A stretch of DNA of 22,100 nucleotides from Geoalkalibacter_A sp034189505 (GTDB lineage: Bacteria; Desulfobacterota; Desulfuromonadia; Desulfuromonadales; Geoalkalibacteraceae): the NCBI GenBank assembly GCA_034189505.1, contig JAXHUR010000056.1, forward strand, positions 1-22,100. Direction: 5' to 3'. The notes under the pieces were generated by a model. The model was not told where the DNA came from and did no database searches. It saw only the letters and a list, made by a program, of their open reading frames with translations. Shown in pieces: positions 15,741 to 21,385 of the stretch (position 1 is the stretch's first letter; every line of letters begins with the position of its first letter). Made by a program: the position numbers and the translations under genes.

Positions 15741-15773
15741 TGAGCCGAGGGGCCAGGACCTTACCATTATGGG
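15741..15773. repeat. 33-bp direct repeat upstream of copy E
   Basis: This 33-bp stretch begins TGAGCCGAGGGGCCAGG and ends ACCATTATGGG. It is repeated without change at 17573-17605. In both places it lies 20-21 bp before a full ATCTGCG element, so the two form a longer shared unit of about 150 bp. Confidence 0.85.
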
Positions 15774-15794
15774 CAATCATCCGTGTTGCCCCTT

Positions 15795-15889
15795 ATCTGC
15801 GTGCATCTGCGCTTATCTGCGTTCAAAGAAAATAACCTTAAAGATCTTAAAATCCTTTTGAACGCAGATAAAGGCGGATTTTCGCAGAT
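15795..15889. repeat. ATCTGCG paired-arm palindromic element, copy E
   Basis: Three exact ATCTGCG heptamers at 10-bp steps from 15795, a centre containing TTAAAGATCTTAAA, and a right arm ending CGCAGAT. It lies between pair 5 and pair 6 and is followed by a separate left-half remnant at about 15969-15983. Confidence 0.87.
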
Positions 15890-15968
15890 GAAACCTGGAA
15901 TCTGGTCTCAGGTTGCCCCCTTCAATACCTGTACATTTTTGTAATGACTCTTTTTCTGGTTCGTGCTT

Positions 15969-15983
15969 TTGACCCTATCTGCG
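15969..15983. repeat. ATCTGCG element, left-half remnant F
   Basis: TTGACCCTATCTGCG matches the left flank and first heptamer of copies A, C and I. It overlaps the 3' end of the pair 6 HEPN gene, whose stop codon is the reverse of CTA inside it. Confidence 0.6.
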
Positions 15984-16411
15984 CGCAAGAAGAGTGCGCA
16001 CGCCCTGATAAACGGACTTTGTATAATTGTAAAATTTTTCGGCATCTGCCAAAGAGGGGCGGCCGCTCGGCAGCAGTCCCAACTCACCGGGGTACCGAGC
16101 TTCAATATAAAGGGAGTCTAGGGTTTTCAGCAACGCAAGATCCATTTCCTGGCTCAGCACTTCTTCTATTCCGCCNNNNNNNNNNNNNNNNNNNNNNNNN
16201 NNNNNNNNNNNNNNNNNNNNNNNNNNNNNNNNNNNNNNNNNNNNNNNNNNNNNNNNNNNNNNNNNNNNNNNNNNNCCTTAAAAGCCTTCTCAATGCACTG
16301 CTGAGCATGAAAAGCAGTGATATGGGAAAGGTGGGCCTCGCCGAGAATCTTTTCTATAACATCAAGATCGTCTTTGGCGGCTCGAAGCCATTCCTCAGTG
16401 AGCTTTTTCAT
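15975..16411 (-). CDS. HEPN-domain protein, pair 6, split by an assembly gap
   Basis: The N-terminal part (MKKLTEEWLRAAKDDLDVIE, ITAFHAQQCIEKAFK) ends at the N block. The C-terminal part resumes with GGIEEVLSQEMDLALLKTL and YIEARYPGELGLLPSGRP. Alignment by eye with the intact pair 3 HEPN suggests about 20 missing residues, near 62 bp, so the frame change across the 100 N is only a placeholder effect. Sequence on both sides is intact, and the gene is probably functional. There is no RX4HXY in the visible parts. The last codons CGC AGA TAG coincide with an ATCTGCG heptamer of a repeat remnant. ATG 16411 overlaps the MNT gene by 17 bp. Confidence 0.8.
16176..16275. other. Assembly gap, 100 N
   Basis: Exactly 100 N inside the HEPN gene of pair 6. 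Comparison with the pair 3 paralogue suggests a true missing length near 62 bp. Confidence 0.95.
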
Positions 16412-16739
16412 ACAAAACTTTTCCTTCGGAGGTAATTTTCCTGGAGAACATGCTTTGCATCTCGACGAATTTCCGATGCATGGCTTTGGTATGAACTATC
16501 AGGTCAACCGGAATTTTTTTTTCAATGTCGATGATCGTGTTGGCGACTCGAAGATAAATGGCATTTTTCTCGGCAAAATTCTCTGGCAGGTAATCATCTT
16601 CCGTGACTACAAGCAGGTCGATATCACTTTCCGGGCCTGGATTCCCATACGCATGCGACCCAAACAGAATAATTTTATAGGGGTCAGCGTTCTTAAGCTT
16701 TTCGACCAATTGTTCTTTTAGGGCGTCGGTCAGTATCAC
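16395..16739 (-). CDS. Minimal nucleotidyltransferase (MNT), pair 6
   Basis: A 114-residue nucleotidyltransferase with ILFGSHAYGNPGPESDIDLLVV (GSX10DXD) and third acidic site in IPVDLIVHT. The start is GTG at 16739, chosen because AGGAGG lies six bases upstream. The frame stays open for another 89 codons, but those would run through repeat sequence and into the pair 7 gene. It resembles the pair 3 MNT closely in layout (FAEKNAIYLRVAN matching FAERMQNVLKVRK). It is followed by its HEPN partner with a 17-bp overlap. Confidence 0.86.
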   Translation of the reverse strand: MILTDALKEQLVEKLKNADPYKIILFGSHAYGNPGPESDIDLLVVTEDDYLPENFAEKNAIYLRVANTIIDIEKKIPVDLIVHTKAMHRKFVEMQSMFSRKITSEGKVLYEKAH

Positions 16740-16793
16740 TCTACCCTCCTGATTTAATACCAAGGCGTTTTTTACTCGTCCCAGATAATGCAA

Positions 16794-16833
16794 AAATCCA
16801 GGTGAACGCAGATAAAGGCGGATTCTCGCAGAT
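16794..16833. repeat. ATCTGCG element, right-half copy G
   Basis: Only the right arm is present: AAAATCCAGGTGAACGCAG and the following bases, ending CGCAGAT. It is upstream of the pair 6 MNT and close behind the pair 7 HepT-like gene, so this module boundary also carries a piece of the element. Confidence 0.75.
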
Positions 16834-16867
16834 GAAAACCCAATCGGGCCCTTGTGAAAAGTTCTTT

Positions 16868-17209
16868 TCATAATTTTTTTTCTATCGCCTGGATAGCTTC
16901 GTAAAGCGTTGGCAAATCCTCCTGGACGACATTCCAGACTATCTCCAAATCGACCCCGAAATATTCGTGGGTGAGGAGGTTTCGAAAATCTTTGATGTCT
17001 TGCCATGCAATATGCGGGTAAGCCTTCTTGATCGAATCGCCTAGCTTGCCGACAGCTTCGCCGATGATCTGGAATTCCCGAATAACAGCCGAGTGCCGCA
17101 TGCGATCATTTTTAAAGGCATCGTAAGTGATGCCCTGCGTGTATGAAAGGATGGCTTCGGCAGCCTCTTTCATGTCGCGAAGGTATAATGACTCGGTGCG
17201 CTTAGACAT
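16868..17209 (-). CDS. HepT-like DUF86 protein with RX4HXY motif, pair 7 (probable RNase toxin)
   Basis: A 113-residue DUF86/HepT-family protein. Family motifs are YLRDMKEAAEAILSYTQGI, HSAVIREFQIIGEAVGKL and DFRNLLTHEYFGVD. RNLLTHEY is a textbook RX4HXY. It is clearly related to the pair 8 protein. In the Shewanella MntA-HepT system this family is an RNase toxin silenced by AMP addition to the motif tyrosine; the same is inferred here. ATG 17209 (MSKRTES) overlaps the MNT stop by 8 bp. Confidence 0.9.
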   Translation of the reverse strand: MSKRTESLYLRDMKEAAEAILSYTQGITYDAFKNDRMRHSAVIREFQIIGEAVGKLGDSIKKAYPHIAWQDIKDFRNLLTHEYFGVDLEIVWNVVQEDLPTLYEAIQAIEKKL

Positions 17210-17504
17210 AAACAATCTCTTTTTCAACGATCTTTCTCGCCTCAGATTTTAACGCACTCTCGATCCCCAAATCGACCTTCCTGCCTAATTCGCTTTCCAG
17301 GTGCCGCTTAAACGCCAGGAAGTTATGGAGATTTTTTTTCTCAGGCTCCATTTCGATCGCAATGTCGATATCGCTTACTTCGGTCTGCTCATTTCGGGCG
17401 TAGCTTCCAAATATGCCTATTTTATAAACTCCGTATTTTTCGTGAAAATCCTGTTTGTGAAGCTTGAAAAACGCAAGAATTTGATCTTCGTTTTTTTCTG
17501 GCAT
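17202..17504 (-). CDS. MntA-like nucleotidyltransferase antitoxin, pair 7
   Basis: A 100-residue MNT protein. IGIFGSYARNEQTEVSDIDIAIE carries GSX10DXD, and KVDLGIESALK holds the third acidic residue; this is the MntA pattern. The ATG at 17504 has AAGGAGAG upstream. It precedes and overlaps the HepT-like gene. The coding sequence is visibly more AT-rich than the polysaccharide and secretion genes, consistent with separate origin. Confidence 0.9.
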   Translation of the reverse strand: MPEKNEDQILAFFKLHKQDFHEKYGVYKIGIFGSYARNEQTEVSDIDIAIEMEPEKKNLHNFLAFKRHLESELGRKVDLGIESALKSEARKIVEKEIVYV

Positions 17505-17572
17505 GGGATCTCTCCTTTTCCCATGAGAGCACTGATTATATTCCCAAAATCAAAGTCGGAATACAGGGTAGG

Positions 17573-17605
17573 TGAGCCGAGGGGCCAGGACCTTACCATT
17601 ATGGG
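17573..17605. repeat. 33-bp direct repeat upstream of copy H
   Basis: Identical to 15741-15773. It lies in the 327-bp gene-free stretch 17505-17831, which otherwise holds copy H, half copy I and AT-rich spacer; I see no gene there. Confidence 0.85.
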
Positions 17606-17625
17606 GCATCTCCAGGTTGAACCTC

Positions 17626-17720
17626 ATCTGCGTGCATCTGCGCTTATCTGCGTTCAAGAGAAAAAGACTTTAAGATCTTAAAATCCTTTTGAACGCAGAT
17701 AAAGGCGGATTTTCGCAGAT
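17626..17720. repeat. ATCTGCG paired-arm palindromic element, copy H
   Basis: Three exact ATCTGCG heptamers at 10-bp steps, a perfect TTTAAGATCTTAAA palindrome in the centre, and a right arm ending CGCAGAT. Its right arm matches copy E and its centre matches copy B. It lies upstream of pair 7, at the right-hand edge of the array. Confidence 0.87.
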
Positions 17721-17764
17721 GAAAAACTAAAACCAAAGCTAAGCTAAGGATAAAAACCCTATGC

Positions 17765-17785
17765 CTTTGACCTTATCTGCGTTCA
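17765..17785. repeat. ATCTGCG element, left-half remnant I
   Basis: CTTTGACCTT followed by ATCTGCGTTCA repeats the left flank, one heptamer and the arm end. This is the last trace of the element before the epimerase gene. Confidence 0.65.
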
Positions 17786-17831
17786 GAAAAAGATTTTAAA
17801 GCCTTTGACTTCCGCGGCGCGCGCTGCTCGC

Positions 17832-18842
17832 TTATATCTTATAATACTCCCGATACCATTTCACGAATTTCTCAACCCCCTCCTCTATCGGCGTAGCCGG
17901 CTTGAAGCCGACATCCTGAACCAGGTCGTCCACATCGGCGTAGGTGGCGGGAACGTCGCCGGGTTGAATCGGCAGGAGGTTTTTCTGCGCTTTTTTCCCC
18001 AGGGCTTTTTCCAGGGTTTCGATGAGGTGCATCAGCTCGACCGGGCTGTTGTTGCCGATGTTGTAGTTGCGGTAAGGGGCCGCGCTGGTGCCGGGATCGG
18101 GGGTGTCGCTCGACCAGTCGGGGTTGGGGGCGGCGGTGTTGTCGGTGACGCGGACGACGCCTTCGACGATATCGTCGATGTAGGTGAAGTCGCGCTTCAT
18201 CCTGCCGTAGTTGAAGACGTCGATGGGGCGGTCTTCGAGGATGGCTCTGGTAAACAGAAACAGCGCCATGTCGGGACGCCCCCAGGGGCCGTAGACGGTG
18301 AAGAAGCGCAGCCCCGTAGTCGGCAGCCGGTAGAGGTGGCTGTAGGTGTGCGCCATCAGTTCGTTGGCTTTCTTGGTGGCGGCGTAGAGGGACACGGGGT
18401 GGTCGACGTTGTGGTGGATGGAAAAGGGCATGCGGGTGTTGGCACCGTAGACGGAGGAGGATGAGGCGAACACCAGGTGCTGCACGTCGTTGTGGCGGCA
18501 CCCTTCGAGGATGTTCATGAAGCCCACCAGGTTGCTGTCGACGTAGGCGTGGGGATTCTCCAGAGAGTAGCGCACACCGGCCTGCGCGGCGAGATTGACG
18601 ACTTTGTCGAAGCGCTCTCCGGCGAAGAGGGCTTCCATGCCGGGGCGATCTTCGAGGCTCATCTGCACGAAGCGAAACGCGGGGTGGTCGGTGAGCTGCG
18701 CCAGGCGGGCCTGCTTGAGACTGACCTCGTAGTAGTCGTTGAGGTTGTCGAGGCCGACGACCTGGTCGCCGCGGGCGAGGAGGCGCCGGGTGAGGTGGAA
18801 ACCGATGAAGCCGGCGGCGCCGGTGACGAGTATTTTCTGCAT
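17832..18842 (-). CDS. NAD-dependent sugar epimerase, UDP-glucuronate 4-epimerase-like
   Basis: A 336-residue extended SDR enzyme, likely converting UDP-glucuronate to UDP-galacturonate for surface polysaccharide. Features are the NAD-binding loop VTGAAGFIGFHL (about 6-17), LDNLNDYYEVSLKQARL, NLAAQAGVRYSLENPHAYVDSN, catalytic serines in ASSSSVYG (about 127-133) and YAATK (Y153, K157). RFFTVYGPWGRPDMALFLF is characteristic of the UDP-glucuronate 4-epimerase group. The ATG at 18842 (MQKILVTG) is the natural start; readings that continue upstream cross an N block. It follows the toxin-antitoxin array on the same strand and probably belongs functionally with the polysaccharide genes at 4.9-11 kb. 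The 303-bp upstream stretch contains only the duplicated contig end and N. Confidence 0.92.
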   Translation of the reverse strand: MQKILVTGAAGFIGFHLTRRLLARGDQVVGLDNLNDYYEVSLKQARLAQLTDHPAFRFVQMSLEDRPGMEALFAGERFDKVVNLAAQAGVRYSLENPHAYVDSNLVGFMNILEGCRHNDVQHLVFASSSSVYGANTRMPFSIHHNVDHPVSLYAATKKANELMAHTYSHLYRLPTTGLRFFTVYGPWGRPDMALFLFTRAILEDRPIDVFNYGRMKRDFTYIDDIVEGVVRVTDNTAAPNPDWSSDTPDPGTSAAPYRNYNIGNNSPVELMHLIETLEKALGKKAQKNLLPIQPGDVPATYADVDDLVQDVGFKPATPIEEGVEKFVKWYREYYKI

Positions 18843-18910
18843 GCCTTGGGTTCTCTTCCGGGGTTGCGGGTTTTGGGACCGATGGGACTTTATAGGACGG
18901 ATGGGACCTA
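18790..18910. repeat. 121-bp contig-end duplicate, left copy
   Basis: This segment includes the first codons of the epimerase gene and its upstream region. It is identical over 121 bp to 19011-19131. The copies run exactly to both edges of the N block, which is the mark of two contigs sharing a k-mer-length overlap. It contains TGGGACNNA-type nonamers at 18874-18910. Confidence 0.95.
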
Positions 18911-19010
18911 NNNNNNNNNNNNNNNNNNNNNNNNNNNNNNNNNNNNNNNNNNNNNNNNNNNNNNNNNNNNNNNNNNNNNNNNNNNNNNNNNNNNNNNNNN
19001 NNNNNNNNNN
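18911..19010. other. Assembly gap, 100 N, probably artefactual
   Basis: 100 N between two identical 121-bp ends. Collapsing the ends gives a continuous epimerase 5' region joined to the pair 8 genes with nothing missing. Confidence 0.95.
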
Positions 19011-19131
19011 GTGAGGTGGAAACCGATGAAGCCGGCGGCGCCGGTGACGAGTATTTTCTGCATGCCTTGGGTTCTCTTCCGGGGTTGCGGGTTTTGGGAC
19101 CGATGGGACTTTATAGGACGGATGGGACCTA
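19011..19131. repeat. 121-bp contig-end duplicate, right copy
   Basis: Exact duplicate of 18790-18910. The apparent second start of the epimerase within it is not a second gene. Confidence 0.95.
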
Positions 19132-19145
19132 AGCAACGGTGAAAT

Positions 19146-19484
19146 CTAGCTGTCCGAAATTTCTTCGAGCATCTTTTTCAGTGGCCTAAGGTCTTTCTGG
19201 ATCGTCATCCAAACGACATCCGTATCAATACCGAAATATTCGTGAATCAAAATATTTCGGATTCCTTTCAATTTCGCCCACGGGATATGCGAGTACCTGC
19301 ACTGAATCTGCTCTGGTACATGGGTTGCCGACTCACCGATGATTTCGAAGTTTCGAATTACTGCATCCCTGGTTCTGCGATCATTTTCCCAGCTCCTAAA
19401 TGTCATGCCAGCGGTATATTCTTCAATGGCGCCGATTGCCTCCAGGATATCTTCGATTCGCATATACCATGATCTAATGGACAC
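19146..19484 (-). CDS. HepT-like DUF86 protein with RX4HXY motif, pair 8 (probable RNase toxin)
   Basis: A 112-residue DUF86/HepT-family protein: YMRIEDILEAIGAIEEYTAG, RDAVIRNFEIIGESA and GIRNILIHEYFGID, with RNILIHEY as the RX4HXY site. The start is GTG at 19484, supported by GAGGAG seven bases upstream; the frame also opens at TTG 19499. It overlaps the MNT gene by 11 bp. It is related to the pair 7 protein but well diverged, so it is not a recent copy. No ATCTGCG element accompanies this pair. Confidence 0.9.
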   Translation of the reverse strand: MSIRSWYMRIEDILEAIGAIEEYTAGMTFRSWENDRRTRDAVIRNFEIIGESATHVPEQIQCRYSHIPWAKLKGIRNILIHEYFGIDTDVVWMTIQKDLRPLKKMLEEISDS

Positions 19485-19767
19485 GTATTGACTCCTCAAG
19501 GATTTGGCTTTTTAATTGTTTCTTAAGAGCTTTTTCCGTCACCAAGTCCACCTGGGACGCAGTAATCTGCTCAATATACTGCTTTAATTCCAGAAAATCG
19601 AACATGCCCGGTGACTCCCTGAAAACGACCAGCACATCCAGATCGCTCTCCGGTCTGGCTTCCCCTCTGGCTACAGAACCGAAAAGAGCCAATGATTCAA
19701 CGCCAAACCGCTGCCTGATTTCAGTCATATGCGCAGAGAGGAGTTCAATTGCTTTTTCAGTTTCCAC
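19474..19767 (-). CDS. MntA-like nucleotidyltransferase antitoxin, pair 8
   Basis: A 97-residue MNT protein with LALFGSVARGEARPESDLDVLVVF (GSX10DXD) and QVDLVTEKALK as third acidic site. The start is GTG at 19767 with AAAGGAG upstream. The ARGEARPESDLD form is the common MntA-type sequence. It is first in the pair and overlaps the HepT-like gene. It diverges from the metallo-beta-lactamase-fold gene across 192 bp of AT-rich non-coding sequence. Confidence 0.9.
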   Translation of the reverse strand: METEKAIELLSAHMTEIRQRFGVESLALFGSVARGEARPESDLDVLVVFRESPGMFDFLELKQYIEQITASQVDLVTEKALKKQLKSQILEESIRVH

Positions 19768-19959
19768 AGTGGCTCCTTTGAAAACTACGATAATAGCTCA
19801 GCGTTTATTTCCTCAGCAACGACTCATGTGCGTACAAGTTTTTTAGTATAGCGCACTTTTACGTGGAAAATTAAGTGGTTCGGCGCAAATATTTCGGACT
19901 GGGTGGCTTATTCGCTGAAATTTATGTATTTTTAGGCACTTTCATCAAAGGAGGGGATT

Positions 19960-21381
19960 GTGTCTGAACCTTATACCATTCATCATCACGGCGCCCGCGA
20001 GGGGGTGACCGGATCCTGCCATGAGCTGCGTCTGGACGGTGGCGCGGGAATCCTGATCGACTGCGGTCTTTTTCAGGGCGAAGACGAGCAGACACGCGGC
20101 GAAGGGCGGTTGGAGATCGATTTTGAGACGGGGCATCTCAAGGCGCTGGTGGTCACTCATGTGCATATCGATCATGTGGGGCGCATTCCTTATTTGCTGG
20201 CGGCGGGATTTGACGGGCCGATCCTGTGCAGCGAGCCGTCGGCGGTGCTGCTGCCGCTGGTGCTGGAGGATGCGGTCAAAATAGGCTTTACCCGCGACCG
20301 GCGCCTGGTGGAGAAGTTCATCGCCCACATCAAAAAGCGCATCGTCGCCCTGCCCTATGGCCAATGGCATCCGATCGAAACCGGAGTGGACGCACCACGG
20401 CTGTCGGTCAAACTGACACCGGCCGGGCACATTCTGGGATCGGCCTACGTCACCTGCCGCATCCAATCCGAAGGTTCCACCACGGACAACGGACCACGGA
20501 CAAAAAACAGCCTCCACATCCTCTTCTCCGGCGACCTGGGCGCCCCCTACACGCCGCTGCTGCCGGCGCCGCGCGCACCGTACCGAGCCGATCTGCTGGT
20601 GCTGGAGAGCACCTACGGCGACCGGGTGCACGAGGGGCGCAGAGAACGCCGCCAACGTCTGCGGGAGGTGGTGGAGCGGGCGCTGGCGGACCGCGGTGTG
20701 ATCCTGGTACCGGCTTTCAGCATCGGCCGCACCCAGGAGCTGCTGTACGAACTGGAGGAAATCATCCATCGCAACCGTGCGCGTTTTGCCGCCAAAGGGC
20801 TGCCGTGGGAGGAGCTGGAGATCATCGTCGATTCGCCGCTGGCGTCCCGTTTTACCGAGGCTTACCGCAAGCTGCGCCCGTTCTGGGATGCGGAGGCGCG
20901 CGCCAGGGTACGGGCTGGACGCCATCCGCTGGCGTTTGAGCAGCTGACCACGGTGGACAGCCATGATAATCATCTGCATACGGTGGGCTATCTGAAAAAA
21001 CATCTGCGCCCCTGTATCGTGATTGCGGCGAGCGGCATGTGCGCCGGCGGGCGCATCGTCAATTACCTGAAAGCGCTGCTGAACGAAAAGTCGACCGATG
21101 TGCTGTTCGTCGGCTATCAGGCGGCGGGGACGCCGGGGCGCGACATCCAGAAATACGGCCCGCGCGGCGGCTACGTGGTGCTGGACGGGCGCCGCTACGA
21201 CATCCGCGCGCAGGTTCACACCCTGAGCGGCTACTCGGCCCATGCCGACCGCAAGGATCTCGTCAATTTTGTGCGCCGCATGCGCCACAGACCGCAGAAG
21301 GTGCGGCTGGTGCACGGCGAAGCGCAGGCCAAGGCGGCGCTGGCGACGGAGTTGAAAGCGTTGGGGGTTGAGGTGGATTGA
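19960..21381 (+). CDS. Metallo-beta-lactamase fold / beta-CASP RNA-processing nuclease family protein
   Basis: A 473-residue protein of the YSH1/CPSF-like bacterial group, expected to be a zinc-dependent RNase. Metal-binding motifs in order are HVHIDH (about 67-72), AGHILGS (H157) and FSGDLG (D192). ESTYGDR (about 216) leads into the beta-CASP domain, with PAFSIGRTQELL, VDSPLA and SGMCAGGRIVNYL, and HTLSGYSAHADR gives the last metal ligand. The start is GTG at 19960 with AAAGGAGG upstream. Residues about 172-183 (STTDNGPRTKN) are encoded by a short tandem-repeat insertion in a loop just before FSGD. Not co-directional with the adjacent pair 8; physiological substrate unknown. Confidence 0.9.
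   Translation: MSEPYTIHHHGAREGVTGSCHELRLDGGAGILIDCGLFQGEDEQTRGEGRLEIDFETGHLKALVVTHVHIDHVGRIPYLLAAGFDGPILCSEPSAVLLPLVLEDAVKIGFTRDRRLVEKFIAHIKKRIVALPYGQWHPIETGVDAPRLSVKLTPAGHILGSAYVTCRIQSEGSTTDNGPRTKNSLHILFSGDLGAPYTPLLPAPRAPYRADLLVLESTYGDRVHEGRRERRQRLREVVERALADRGVILVPAFSIGRTQELLYELEEIIHRNRARFAAKGLPWEELEIIVDSPLASRFTEAYRKLRPFWDAEARARVRAGRHPLAFEQLTTVDSHDNHLHTVGYLKKHLRPCIVIAASGMCAGGRIVNYLKALLNEKSTDVLFVGYQAAGTPGRDIQKYGPRGGYVVLDGRRYDIRAQVHTLSGYSAHADRKDLVNFVRRMRHRPQKVRLVHGEAQAKAALATELKALGVEVD
20481..20501. repeat. Three tandem 7-bp units inside the beta-CASP gene
   Basis: CACGGAC, AACGGAC and CACGGAC stand head to tail, preceded by CCAC and followed by an A-run. The 21 bp keep the frame and encode part of a loop between the AGHILGS and FSGDLG motifs. 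Confidence 0.75.
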
Positions 21382-21385
21382 CGGG

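Noticed and set aside
15637..15861. Small frames with ICAYLRS-like peptides at several places (also near 12413-12805 and 17301-17681)
   Set aside because: The similar peptides arise because the frames read through copies of the ATCTGCG element. They have no ribosome site and do not represent a gene family.
16740..17006. N-terminal extension of the pair 6 nucleotidyltransferase
   Set aside because: The frame is open for 89 more codons but reads through a half repeat and into the pair 7 gene. The GTG at 16739 has a perfect AGGAGG and gives the usual protein length.
11059..17504. Integron with attC sites
   Set aside because: The alternation of genes and palindromes suggests it, but the elements lack recognisable attC core sites at their ends and no integrase gene is in the window. 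I keep only the descriptive term cassette-like.
11824..17720. CRISPR array
   Set aside because: The repeats are palindromic, about 95 bp long, 0.9-2.0 kb apart and separated by genes. There are no short regular spacers and no cas genes.
19011..19131. Second truncated copy of the epimerase gene
   Set aside because: The segment is an exact 121-bp duplicate that ends at both edges of an N block. Unmerged contig overlap explains it better than a gene fragment.
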